From positions 1-64,000 of the forward strand of contig NZ_CANMCZ010000007.1 of the NCBI RefSeq assembly GCF_947496485.1: a DNA stretch of 64,000 bases, read 5' to 3'. Within the stretch, counting starts at the first letter, position 1; the number at the start of each line of letters is the position of its first letter. The translations under genes were made by a program, and so were the position numbers. The notes beneath the pieces are model-generated. The model made no database searches, had not been told where the DNA came from, and saw only the letters and a program-made list of their open reading frames with translations. The stretch is from an uncultured Winogradskyella sp. (GTDB taxonomy: Bacteria > Bacteroidota > Bacteroidia > Flavobacteriales > Flavobacteriaceae). Positions 54,048-63,010 of this stretch are shown piece after piece.

Positions 54048-55009
54048 TATACTATCTCCTTTTTAGCCTTCGGATTCTTTTTTAAGTACTGAAGTGAAGC
54101 ATTGAGCTCATAACCTAAAAGCAAAATATTAGAATTCAACCATAGATATAATAAGAGAATTAATAAACCACCTATAGAACCATATAGCTTATTGTATTGC
54201 GAAAAATTGTTGATGTAAATTCCAAATAAATATGATGTTAGAATAATTAATAAGGTTGTCAACAATGCACCAACTGAAAAGAACCTTGTATTACGACCTT
54301 CTTTTGTGCCAAAATAATATAGTGTTGCAGTTGCCAAATATACCATGAGCACAAAAAACATATACTTTGCAAAAATAACCCAACCGAGTCCTGAATTGTC
54401 TGACGATACCATTTCATTATTTATACTTTCATAAAGAGGCTCTATGATATAAATCTGAAAATACCCAAAGAAAGCAACCGTCAATAAAACTAATATAGCC
54501 AAGATTAAAGCGATTCCTAATGCATATAAGTACTGTTTAAAAACATTTCGCGTTAGCTGCTCGTGATACGAATTTTCGAAACCAGAAAAAACGGCATTGA
54601 CTCCATTAGCCATTAACAATATAGATAATAAGAATACAGAAGATAGCAAACCTGCACTTTCACTCCCGCTGATATTTTCAAAAATATTTGAGAAGAAAAA
54701 CTCAGAGGTTTGTGGTGGTAAAAAATCATTTAGGAACAACTCAAATTCAGTTTGAAAATTATCTATTGGGATATACGGAATCAAGATAATTACAAACAAT
54801 AAAAACGGAAAAATAGCTGTAAAAAAACTAAAAGCAATAGCGCTTGCTCTTGTAGTTAAAGCTCCTTTTACAATACCTCGAATATATAGTTCTATGAGAT
54901 CATAAATAGATAAACCTTCAAATCCTGGTAGTCTAATCTGCTTAAAGAAACGAACGACCAAATTGAGTACAGGAATTTTATCTAATTTATCTTCTATATG
55001 TTTGGACAT
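54047..55009 (-). CDS. YihY/BrkB-family inner-membrane protein
   Basis: A 320-aa membrane protein with six hydrophobic segments. It has the family pattern TTRASAIAFSFFTAIFPFLL, IFSGFENSYHE-type loop and YGSIGGLLILLLYLWLNSNILLLGYELNA. Earlier labelling as ribonuclease BN is wrong for this family, and the actual function is unknown. It is placed between nadC and priA on the same strand, with 25 bp to nadC. Confidence 0.92.
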   Translation of the reverse strand: MSKHIEDKLDKIPVLNLVVRFFKQIRLPGFEGLSIYDLIELYIRGIVKGALTTRASAIAFSFFTAIFPFLLFVIILIPYIPIDNFQTEFELFLNDFLPPQTSEFFFSNIFENISGSESAGLLSSVFLLSILLMANGVNAVFSGFENSYHEQLTRNVFKQYLYALGIALILAILVLLTVAFFGYFQIYIIEPLYESINNEMVSSDNSGLGWVIFAKYMFFVLMVYLATATLYYFGTKEGRNTRFFSVGALLTTLLIILTSYLFGIYINNFSQYNKLYGSIGGLLILLLYLWLNSNILLLGYELNASLQYLKKNPKAKKEIV

Positions 55010-55034
55010 ACTAGATTTTTCGATTGTTAGGGTT

Positions 55035-55892
55035 TTAGACTGCTTTTAAGCTTAAGTCCATATTATATACTGAATGTGTAAGTGCTCCAGATGAAATATA
55101 GTCTACTCCACATTCTGCATATTTTCTAAGTGTACTTTCGTTAATGCCACCAGATGATTCCGTTAAACATTGATCTCCAATCAACTTTACCGCTTTGCGT
55201 GTATCCTCGTAATTAAAGTTGTCAATTAGAATTCTATATACGCCACCAGCATCTAAAATTTCTTTAATTTCTTCTAGATTTCTGGCTTCAACTATAATTT
55301 TTAAATCTCTGTTAGTATCACTTAAATACTGCTTTGTTAAGTTGATAGCTTTTGCAACTCCACCTGCAAAATCGATATGGTTGTCTTTTAGCATTATCAT
55401 ATCATACAAGGCAAATCTATGGTTTTCGCCTCCTCCAATTTTTACTGCCCATTTCTCTAAAGCTCTAATACCTGGTGTGGTTTTACGAGTGTCTAAAATT
55501 TTAGTTTCAGTACCTTCTAATAAGTCAACAAACTGTCTGGTTTTTGTCGCAATGGCACTCATGCGCTGCATAGCGTTTAGAACTAGTCGCTCAGCCTTCA
55601 ATATAGATTGAGATGCGCCTTCTACATAAAAGGCAATGTCTCCATATTTAACTTTGCTCCCATCTTCAATTAATGTTTCAACTTTCATATCTGCATCAAC
55701 ATAGGCAAAAACCTGTTTTGCAAATTCAATACCAGCAATAATTCCTTTGTCTTTAACTAATAGCTTTGCTTTTCCTTGTGCAGAAGCAGGAATACAAGCC
55801 AAGGAACTATGATCGCCATCGCCAACGTCTTCTCTAATAGCATTAGTTATAATTCCTTTTATTTCTTTATTGAATTGTTCTTTTGAAATCAT
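55035..55892 (-). CDS. nadC: Quinolinate phosphoribosyltransferase (carboxylating)
   Basis: A 285-aa enzyme that makes nicotinate mononucleotide from quinolinate and PRPP in NAD synthesis. Signatures: EDVGDGDHSS, NAMQRMSAIATKTRQFVDLL, DTRKTTPGIRALEKWAVKIGGGENHR, MLKDNHI and ESSGGINESTLRKYAECGVDYISSG. The catalytic Arg/Lys/Glu residues are present. It is the first gene of a nadC-yihY-priA run. Confidence 0.97.
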   Translation of the reverse strand: MISKEQFNKEIKGIITNAIREDVGDGDHSSLACIPASAQGKAKLLVKDKGIIAGIEFAKQVFAYVDADMKVETLIEDGSKVKYGDIAFYVEGASQSILKAERLVLNAMQRMSAIATKTRQFVDLLEGTETKILDTRKTTPGIRALEKWAVKIGGGENHRFALYDMIMLKDNHIDFAGGVAKAINLTKQYLSDTNRDLKIIVEARNLEEIKEILDAGGVYRILIDNFNYEDTRKAVKLIGDQCLTESSGGINESTLRKYAECGVDYISSGALTHSVYNMDLSLKAV

Positions 55893-55983
55893 TTGTAAAC
55901 TTATTTAGTGTAAAAATATGAATTGAAAGATTAAAACTTCAAAAACTAAATGCCAAATTCCAAAAAAGTATAACTTTGACAAC

Positions 55984-56457
55984 ATGACTATAAAGCTCAT
56001 CGCCATTGGCAAAACCGACAACAAGAATCTTCAAGACTTAATTGAAGATTATACAAAACGATTAAGTCATTATATTCGGTTTGAATTTGAAATTATTCCA
56101 GATTTAAAAAAGGTTAAACATTTGTCTGAAGCACAACAAAAAGATAAGGAAGGCGAACTCATTTTAGCTAAAACACAGACTTCTGATGTTTTAATTTTAC
56201 TAGATGAAAACGGAAAACAACTAGATTCTGTTGGATTTTCTAATTACCTACAAAAACATATGAATTCGGGAATTAAGACTTTAATCTTTGTGATTGGTGG
56301 CCCTTATGGATTCTCAGATACGGTTTATAAGAGAGCCAATGGCAAACTAGGTTTATCTAAAATGACTTTTTCGCATCAAATGGTTAGATTGTTTTTTATT
56401 GAACAACTGTACAGAGGGTTTACTATTCTTAGAAATGAACCATATCATCATCGCTAA
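55984..56457 (+). CDS. rlmH: 23S rRNA pseudouridine-1915 N3-methyltransferase
   Basis: A 157-aa SPOUT methyltransferase (RlmH/YbeA). The knot region VIGGPYGFSDTVYKRANGKL and the closing LSKMTFSHQMVRLFFIEQLY and ILRNEPYHHR are diagnostic. It is divergent from nadC, and the length is standard. Confidence 0.98.
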   Translation: MTIKLIAIGKTDNKNLQDLIEDYTKRLSHYIRFEFEIIPDLKKVKHLSEAQQKDKEGELILAKTQTSDVLILLDENGKQLDSVGFSNYLQKHMNSGIKTLIFVIGGPYGFSDTVYKRANGKLGLSKMTFSHQMVRLFFIEQLYRGFTILRNEPYHHR

Positions 56458-56501
56458 AAACAATAAACCCTCTGGTATTAAACGTCGTAACGCTACTCTT
56501 A

Positions 56502-56801
56502 TTAATATGTTTTGTATGTTTCTTTTCTCTTTTTCAATTGTTTAGACAAATCATTAATCGTTTTGCTAACTGCCATTTCATAATTTTTTTCATTAGATGT
56601 GGCAAAAATACGTGGACCAGGCAGGCTCAATTCAATTTTACAAATTTTACCAGCACTATGATCTTTATCATCATGCTTAAAATATACTTGTGCAGAAATT
56701 AAAAATTCATTCTTATTCGCTAATTTATTTAACTTTTCTTCTGTGAAAGCTGATAATGTTTCACTAATATCTGTATTTACATACTGAAAATTTACTGTCA
56801 T
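56502..56801 (-). CDS. Short ribosome hibernation-promoting factor (HPF/RaiA family)
   Basis: A 99-aa S30AE-fold protein (MTVNFQYVNTDISETLSAFT, KLNKLANK, KICKIELSLPGPRIFATSNE) without the long C-terminal dimerisation domain, so it is the short type that stabilises inactive ribosomes. It converges with rlmH across 44 bp. Confidence 0.9.
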   Translation of the reverse strand: MTVNFQYVNTDISETLSAFTEEKLNKLANKNEFLISAQVYFKHDDKDHSAGKICKIELSLPGPRIFATSNEKNYEMAVSKTINDLSKQLKKRKETYKTY

Positions 56802-56954
56802 ATTCTTACTTGCTTTAAGTTAATAATTCCTTTACTAAGATACATATTTAAGTACTTTAATAGACTGACTTTTGTCATAAATATTAGCTAAAATTCTAAT
56901 TAAACATTTTAATTTTAAGCTTACCTTACATTAAGCTAAATTTGTTATTCAATT

Positions 56955-57539
56955 ATGACTCCTATGCAACTCGTTTTCGCTACAAATAATCTAAATAAAC
57001 TCAAAGAAATACAAGCCTTAATGCCAAAGTATATAAAATTACTCAGCTTGTCTGACATTTTATGCATCGAAGATATTCCTGAAACTCAAGCAACCATTGA
57101 AGGCAATGCCATTCAAAAAGCAGAATATGTCAAAGCCAACTATGGCTGCGATTGCTTTGCTGATGATACAGGTTTAGAAGTTGAAGCACTCAACGGTGAG
57201 CCTGGTGTGTATTCTGCACGTTATGCTGGTCCACAAAGAAATGCTGAGGATAACATGAATAAATTACTTTCAGAATTAGCAGATAATAAAAACAGAACGG
57301 CTCAATTCAAAACCGTAATCGCATTACATATCAATGGCGAAATGTACACATTTACCGGAATTTGTAAAGGTGAAATAACAATGCTAAAACACGGAGAAAA
57401 GGGATTTGGTTACGATCCAATTTTTAAAGCTGATGGTTATGAAAAGACATTCGCTGAGATTAGCTTAGAAGAAAAAAATAAGATTGGGCATCGTGGCAAA
57501 GCTGTACGAACTTTAATTGATTACTTAAATTCTTTATAA
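56955..57539 (+). CDS. Non-canonical purine NTP diphosphatase (RdgB/HAM1 family)
   Basis: A 194-aa house-cleaning pyrophosphatase that hydrolyses ITP, dITP and XTP. It has FATNNLNKLKEIQALMP, DDTGLEVEALNGEPGVYSAR, GKGEIT-like strand and GFGYDPIF, and the closing KNKIGHRGKAVRTLIDYL. The next gene, a lipoprotein, begins 6 bp after its stop. Confidence 0.97.
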   Translation: MTPMQLVFATNNLNKLKEIQALMPKYIKLLSLSDILCIEDIPETQATIEGNAIQKAEYVKANYGCDCFADDTGLEVEALNGEPGVYSARYAGPQRNAEDNMNKLLSELADNKNRTAQFKTVIALHINGEMYTFTGICKGEITMLKHGEKGFGYDPIFKADGYEKTFAEISLEEKNKIGHRGKAVRTLIDYLNSL

Positions 57540-57545
57540 TTGTCT

Positions 57546-58421
57546 ATGCGTAAATCAAAACCTCTACTTCTTACAGCAATAGTATTCTTAATTACTCTTT
57601 CAGGATGCGCTCAAAGCGAATCTGAAAAAGTTAGAGAAACGTGTAACCGATTCATAAATGGAAGAATAAACCTTAGAAACAATGATTCATTAGAATTAAA
57701 ATCTGTAGCTGATGATTCATTATTTCGTTTAATTATGCTACACCATGAGTATGAAAAAATGCTCGATGCTCCTATTATAAGAGCAGATCTAAGAATGAAT
57801 GTGAAATCTGTAGAAATTGAAGATGATTGCGCTAGCTGTAAAATGACGAGTATAGAGTATTATAAAATTCACTTATGTAAAGATGGTGAGAACTGGAAAA
57901 TTAAAGGAGAAAATAGTATATATCCAACCACTGAAAGGTTAGTAAAAGCACGTAATAAAATTAAAGACTACAAAAAACAGTTGAAGCTTAAACCCAAAAC
58001 AGATTCTATAATAAAAGCTGTAAATATATTTTTTCCCCGTGTTAAAGATTATTTTTTAACTCAGAATTTAGAGCCTCTCGAATCTATCTGTGATAAAGGA
58101 ACTCTAGAATTCATTACAACATTTTATGATTATGCTAAACAAAGAACTGGTTTAGAATTACTACATGACGAAATGAACAAACCTAATTTTATGGTTGGTG
58201 ATTACTACGGCGATAATGGGTTTATAGAATTTAAATTTTATAATGAAGCTATAACAATAGTATTTACTAAAAATGAAGAGGGCTATCTAATCGTCTCAGG
58301 ATTTAATGGCATAAAATCTGATAGTATTACAAGCGAAGTAGTAAAAAATCAGTATTTAGATTTATTGCGATCAATGAAACTCACCAGGCAGCCTAAATAT
58401 AGAAATAAAGCATTAAATTAA
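57546..58421 (+). CDS. Unknown lipoprotein
   Basis: A 291-aa lipoprotein (MRKSKPLLLTAIVFLITLSGC, Cys21). Residues ~25-120 and ~145-260 look like two NTF2/SnoaL-like or DUF4878-type alpha+beta halves (KVRETCNRFINGRIN, CKMTSIEYYKIHLCKDGENWKIKGE), but no firm family is assigned. Cysteines C93 and C96 of the mature chain may pair. It forms a cluster with the rdgB-like gene and an esterase, 6 and 9 bp apart, so it is probably cotranscribed. Confidence 0.75.
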   Translation: MRKSKPLLLTAIVFLITLSGCAQSESEKVRETCNRFINGRINLRNNDSLELKSVADDSLFRLIMLHHEYEKMLDAPIIRADLRMNVKSVEIEDDCASCKMTSIEYYKIHLCKDGENWKIKGENSIYPTTERLVKARNKIKDYKKQLKLKPKTDSIIKAVNIFFPRVKDYFLTQNLEPLESICDKGTLEFITTFYDYAKQRTGLELLHDEMNKPNFMVGDYYGDNGFIEFKFYNEAITIVFTKNEEGYLIVSGFNGIKSDSITSEVVKNQYLDLLRSMKLTRQPKYRNKALN

Positions 58422-58430
58422 TCATAGACT

Positions 58431-59279
58431 ATGATCAGAATGCATCTCTTTAAAACTGTGAACATTTTTTATCTATTATTTACAGTTCTGCTACCCAAAA
58501 GTTTTATAGCTCAAAATAGAACCATTTCTAAAACACCTATAATCATTGGTGAATCTGTCACATTTCATTCCAAAATATTAGATGAAGATAGAACACTTAA
58601 TATTTATTTACCTGAAGGGTATTCTGCAGATTCTACAAAAGTTTATCCAGCAATTTATTTATTAGATGGCTCTATGAATGAAGATTTTGTTCATATTTCT
58701 GGGTTGGTACAATTTGGATCATTTTCTTGGATTAATATGGTGCCTGAGTCTATAGTTATTGGCATTTCTAATATAGACAGAAAAAGAGATTTTACGTATC
58801 CAACCACAATCGAGCAGGATAAAAAAGATTTCCCAACAACAGGTGCATCCGAAAAATTTATCAGCTTTATTGAAACCGAACTTCAACCATATATTGAAGC
58901 TCAATATAAGATTAATAATACAAGCACTATTATTGGACAATCGCTAGGTGGTTTGTTAGCTACAGAAATCCTATTCAAAAAACCCGAACTATTTGATAAC
59001 TATATTATTGTAAGTCCAAGTCTTTGGTGGGATAATGAATCTCTACTAGAACTTACCCCAAAAGCGCATATCTCAGAAAAGAAAATATTTGTTGCAGTAG
59101 GTAAAGAAGGTGATATAATGGAAAAAAATGCTAAAGATCTATACGAGACTTTAAAAACAGATAAAAAAGATAATACCCAAGTATATTTTAGCTTTTTTGA
59201 AGAACTAGATCATGGTGATACTTTACATTTAGCTATCTACGATGCATTTAATACTTTGTTTAGAAAAGAAAAAGAATAA
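58431..59279 (+). CDS. Exported alpha/beta-hydrolase esterase (esterase D/IroE-like)
   Basis: A 282-aa serine hydrolase with a signal peptide. It has the oxyanion/early strand PAIYLLDGSMNEDFVHISGL, the nucleophile elbow GQSLGG (Ser near residue 169), YIIVSPSLWWDNESLL typical of enterochelin/siderophore esterase relatives, and a C-terminal His in ELDHGDTLHLAIYDA. The substrate is unknown. Confidence 0.9.
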   Translation: MIRMHLFKTVNIFYLLFTVLLPKSFIAQNRTISKTPIIIGESVTFHSKILDEDRTLNIYLPEGYSADSTKVYPAIYLLDGSMNEDFVHISGLVQFGSFSWINMVPESIVIGISNIDRKRDFTYPTTIEQDKKDFPTTGASEKFISFIETELQPYIEAQYKINNTSTIIGQSLGGLLATEILFKKPELFDNYIIVSPSLWWDNESLLELTPKAHISEKKIFVAVGKEGDIMEKNAKDLYETLKTDKKDNTQVYFSFFEELDHGDTLHLAIYDAFNTLFRKEKE

Positions 59280-59401
59280 ATTTCTTGATTTTTAAAATCG
59301 AATGTTATTTGTAAATTTATTATCCTATGGCTTAAGATATTGAAATGGACTTATATAATCAAAGTTCTAAGAAATTATTAAGACATACTAATTAAAATAA
59401 G

Positions 59402-60286
59402 ATGGACAAACTGAATAAAATAGGGATAATATTTTTACTATTGATACAATGTTATTCTTGCGAAAAAAAAACAGATCAATTAGTTGATATCGATGAAGTA
59501 TCAGCATGGTGTGTAAAAGGATTTGATGTGTTAGACAGAACTCCTAAGCAGCGAATTGAAATGCTCAAAGAGATGGGTTTCAAAAGATATGGCTATAATA
59601 GAGGGAAAGGAGATATCAGTCAAATGATAAAAGAATTCAATCTAGCCGAAGAAAACAACATTGAGATAAATTCTATATTCTTATGGTTAAACGCTAAACG
59701 AGATAGTGTCGGCAAATTGAGTGAAGAAAATCAAGGCTTACTAAATAATCTGAAAACTTTAGAACAAAAACCAGCCATTTGGGTATCCTTTAGTAATAAT
59801 TTTTTTGAAAACTTAAACGAATCTCAATCATTAGATATAGCTGTTGAAATGGTTAAGTTCATTAAAATAAAAGCCGACGAAGTAGGTTGTTCATTAGCAC
59901 TATATAATCATACTGGTTGGTTTGGAAATCCTGATAATCAAATAAAAATTTTAGAACAAGTAAGTCAAGACTCTATTTCTATAGTTTATAATTTTCATCA
60001 TGCACATGAGCATATCGATGATTTTAGAACAGTCGTAAAAAAAATAAAGCCTTATTTATCCTATGTGAATCTAAATGGAATGATCAAAGATGGTCCTAAA
60101 ATATTAACAATAGGAAAAGGGAAAAGTGAATTTGAAATGATAAAGTGCCTTAAAGAAGAAGGATTTAATGGTCCTTGGGGAATTTTAGGACATATAAAAA
60201 CAGAAGATGTTCAAAAGGTTTTAAAACGAAATATTGATGGTTTAAAATTGTTAAATTCTCAATACCTAGATATTGAAGAAAAATAA
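59402..60286 (+). CDS. Sugar phosphate isomerase/epimerase-like TIM-barrel lipoprotein
   Basis: A 294-aa protein. The signal peptide has lipobox IQCYSC (Cys20). The body has the xylose-isomerase-like TIM-barrel layout: KQRIEMLKEMGFKRYGY, CSLALYNHTGWFGNP (metal-ligand-type His), IVYNFHHAHEHIDDF, YVNLNGM and EGFNGPWGILGH. The enzyme and substrate are unknown; a metal-dependent epimerase or endonuclease-fold function is possible. Confidence 0.85.
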   Translation: MDKLNKIGIIFLLLIQCYSCEKKTDQLVDIDEVSAWCVKGFDVLDRTPKQRIEMLKEMGFKRYGYNRGKGDISQMIKEFNLAEENNIEINSIFLWLNAKRDSVGKLSEENQGLLNNLKTLEQKPAIWVSFSNNFFENLNESQSLDIAVEMVKFIKIKADEVGCSLALYNHTGWFGNPDNQIKILEQVSQDSISIVYNFHHAHEHIDDFRTVVKKIKPYLSYVNLNGMIKDGPKILTIGKGKSEFEMIKCLKEEGFNGPWGILGHIKTEDVQKVLKRNIDGLKLLNSQYLDIEEK

Positions 60287-60301
60287 ATAACACGAAAAAA
60301 T

Positions 60302-60529
60302 CTACTTCTTAAAATCGCGCTTAATCGTATAAATCAATTCTTCGAGACCATTGATTTTAATATCGTACATCTGTATCATCATTCTACCTAATTTACCTTC
60401 AGGAAATCCTTTTTGTTTAAACCAGGTGTAATAATATTCTGGAATATCAACTAAGTATTGATTTTTGTATTTTCCAAAAGGCATCTTATAGTGGGCTAAC
60501 TCAATGAGTGCTTCTTTACTACCTTCCAA
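60302..60529 (-). CDS. DUF3820 family protein
   Basis: A 75-aa cytosolic protein with the DUF3820 signature MPFGKYKNQYLVDIPEYYYTWF and GFPEGKLGRMM. The same motif (MPFGKYKG) is found at the ends of some exonucleases; the stand-alone family has no known activity. It starts 5 bp after the DUF922 gene stop, so they are cotranscribed. Confidence 0.9.
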   Translation of the reverse strand: MEGSKEALIELAHYKMPFGKYKNQYLVDIPEYYYTWFKQKGFPEGKLGRMMIQMYDIKINGLEELIYTIKRDFKK

Positions 60530-60534
60530 ATTAA

Positions 60535-61077
60535 TTAAGACTTGTATTGTTCTAAGTCAGCAAGCTCTTTAGCTATAAAACTTTCCCATTGCTTTTGCAT
60601 TTCAGAATTTATAGAATGTTCGCTTTGCGCGTCGTAACGCTTTTGTGTTTCGTTAAGCGCTTCATTAATTGCAGTATGCAATCTATTCATCTGGTCTTTC
60701 AGATTTTGATTTACTTTTAATCGCTTTAATTGCTCTCTAAATTTACGTGCATACAACTCCGTAATATCAAAATGTAATTGCTCATGACTTAAAATATGGT
60801 CATTCCCTTTTTCTTTAAGATACCAAGATTTATAAGGATAAAAATGAGCTTCTACAGATGTAGAAAAATCAATAATTCGTCTACCTGAAGTTTTTACCGA
60901 ATAACCGAAAGTAATACCAGAAGCTGTTAAAGCAACTGCATCAGACTCCAAATTAGGATCTGCCTTAAAATCTTCCCAAATCAATTTTCGAGATTCATTC
61001 CAAGTCATAGTTTCTTCGTTGGAGTTATTACCAACAAAAAAAAGTAAAAGACACAATATGAGAGACTTTAAGTACAT
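60535..61077 (-). CDS. DUF922 exported putative Zn-protease-like protein
   Basis: A 180-aa exported protein (signal MYLKSLILCLLLFFVG). The conserved ILSHEQLHFDITELYARKFR contains an HExxH-like element with the order H-E-Q-L-H, the reason the DUF922 family is suspected to be a zinc protease. The start LIWEDFKADPNLES-type is typical. It lies 12 bp after the LysM gene. Confidence 0.88.
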   Translation of the reverse strand: MYLKSLILCLLLFFVGNNSNEETMTWNESRKLIWEDFKADPNLESDAVALTASGITFGYSVKTSGRRIIDFSTSVEAHFYPYKSWYLKEKGNDHILSHEQLHFDITELYARKFREQLKRLKVNQNLKDQMNRLHTAINEALNETQKRYDAQSEHSINSEMQKQWESFIAKELADLEQYKS

Positions 61078-61089
61078 TTTAAAGGTTTA

Positions 61090-62997
61090 CTAATTGACTT
61101 TAACTATTCTTAAGTTATCATATTTCACGATATAAACGGCTTCATTTACATAGCCTCCAAACAACGATTTTTTGTATCTGAATTTGTTTTCTATATATTC
61201 TGTTTCTATCATATCACTAGAAGCTTCGTATAAATTTTCTTCTGACGCCAAACGCATCAATAAATCTAAAGTAATATCAAATCCACGAGTAGCATATTTA
61301 CTTGGAGACACTCCATATTCTTTACGATAAGATCTTACAAAACTATTAGATTTATATTCATCAAAATCTTTATTTACGGAAGGATAATGAAACTTGAGAT
61401 TAGACAAATTATTGTTGTCTATATTTTTACCTTCAAAAGCTTTATTTTTATCTAAAGTCATTAAAACAACTTCTGTTTTAGGATCAATCTTAGCATTGAG
61501 CATACTAATGACGCTAGATGCTAATGAGTTATTATTTGTTTCTAAAAACACAATGGTTTTACCTGCTGGAAAAATATTTTCTATATCCTGAGGGTAAATA
61601 AAGAAGCCATCCTTTTCCTTATGTTTTCTATGCATTCTTGAAAAAATAAGTTGTGAATCTAGAAACTCGCTTTTTAAGGCTTCACTAGATGTACGATGAG
61701 CTTGATCTGAAATAATAACTACTTTAGTTTTTAAACTGTCTGCTTTCACAAAATCTATAATTTTTTTGCGCAATTGCTTATCTTCTGGCACAGTTTGAAA
61801 CACATTACCATAAACTTTCTCAGGCTTATTCATAGCTGCTACAACAGGTACATTGTATCTTCTAAGTGTTGTCGCTACACGATCAAAACTTACGTCATCC
61901 ATAGGTCCAATTACAGCATCATAATCTGAAAAATCATTATCCTCTAATAACTTTCCTGTAGCTGAAATTTGGTTTCGTGTATCTAAAACCTTTAGATCAG
62001 TGGAAATACCCAATTGCTTTGCAGAATCTAATGCCATCATCACACCAACATGAAAATCTAAAACTATAGATAATCGTTTGTTGTTTTTAATTCTGTCTTT
62101 AGTTTCTTCTGTGGCATCCACATCAATTTTATCTAATTGATATGGCATCATCAAAGCTATTTTTTTAGTTTCAAAATTCTTTAAACTTCCTTTTAAATTT
62201 GTAGTTTCTACATTTCCTAAACTACCTGTAACATCAGTACCAGATGGAACTTTTAAAACCATTCCCGCTTTTAAACCTGTTTCTTTTAGTTCAGGATTTA
62301 ATTCTTCGAGCTGCTCTTGGGTTAACTCTAACTTTACTTTTAACCTGTAAAATCCTTCTTTCGGTAAAACCTCATAATAATTATATGTGGTCTCTATTGG
62401 TTTTTCATCTTCATCTTCAATGTTAGGTACGTTGAGTTCATCACCTGGTTGAATGACATCATTCATAGAAGGGTTTAAAGCTTCTAGCTCGGCAACAGTA
62501 ATCCCGAATTTATAAGCAATTCGCCATTTACCTTCTTTAGGCTGAACTTTATACTTCTTTACTGTATTGCTTAAGGTCTGTTTTGAGATGACCGTTCTGT
62601 ATTTTGGAATTCTTATTCTATCCCCTTTTTTAAGGTTTTCAGAATACAAAAAACGATTTGCTTTCTTAATTTCTTCTTCTGTAACCTTGTATTGCTTTGA
62701 TAAACCATATAAGGTTTCCTTCCGCTTCACTTTATGTTTCTTATAACCAATTAACTCGCGAGATTCTTCCTCAATAGGATCGTTCTTAATTTTTGAATTT
62801 GGAATGATTAAAACCGTATTGGGTTGAAACTTACGCTTTGCATCAGGATTTAATGCATAGATATCAAAAGGTGTTACCAAATACTTTTTGGCAATACTTT
62901 CAATGGTTTCACCAGCTTCAACTTTATGCTCTACGTACTTTTGCGCACTGAGACTAATTGTAAAAGCAATTAATATGATGGTCAAAAAATTCTTCAT
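61090..62997 (-). CDS. LysM-repeat protein with type I periplasmic-binding-protein domain
   Basis: A 635-aa exported protein. The signal peptide is MKNFLTIILIAFTISLSAQ; the in-frame ATG at 63024 is rejected because it overlaps guaA and breaks the signal. Four LysM repeats (~22-65, 82-130, 145-190, 205-250; e.g. VEAGETIESIAKKYLVTPFD, KETLYGLSKQYKVTEEEIKK) bind peptidoglycan. The rest (~275-620) is a Leu/Ile/Val-binding-protein-like (PBP type I) domain with IALMMPYQLD, DYDAVIGPMD and VVAAMNKP, comparable to LpoA. A cell-wall synthesis or sensing role is inferred. It is the second gene after guaA, 13 bp on. Confidence 0.9.
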   Translation of the reverse strand: MKNFLTIILIAFTISLSAQKYVEHKVEAGETIESIAKKYLVTPFDIYALNPDAKRKFQPNTVLIIPNSKIKNDPIEEESRELIGYKKHKVKRKETLYGLSKQYKVTEEEIKKANRFLYSENLKKGDRIRIPKYRTVISKQTLSNTVKKYKVQPKEGKWRIAYKFGITVAELEALNPSMNDVIQPGDELNVPNIEDEDEKPIETTYNYYEVLPKEGFYRLKVKLELTQEQLEELNPELKETGLKAGMVLKVPSGTDVTGSLGNVETTNLKGSLKNFETKKIALMMPYQLDKIDVDATEETKDRIKNNKRLSIVLDFHVGVMMALDSAKQLGISTDLKVLDTRNQISATGKLLEDNDFSDYDAVIGPMDDVSFDRVATTLRRYNVPVVAAMNKPEKVYGNVFQTVPEDKQLRKKIIDFVKADSLKTKVVIISDQAHRTSSEALKSEFLDSQLIFSRMHRKHKEKDGFFIYPQDIENIFPAGKTIVFLETNNNSLASSVISMLNAKIDPKTEVVLMTLDKNKAFEGKNIDNNNLSNLKFHYPSVNKDFDEYKSNSFVRSYRKEYGVSPSKYATRGFDITLDLLMRLASEENLYEASSDMIETEYIENKFRYKKSLFGGYVNEAVYIVKYDNLRIVKVN

Positions 62998-63010
62998 GTA
63001 TTCTGTTTTA

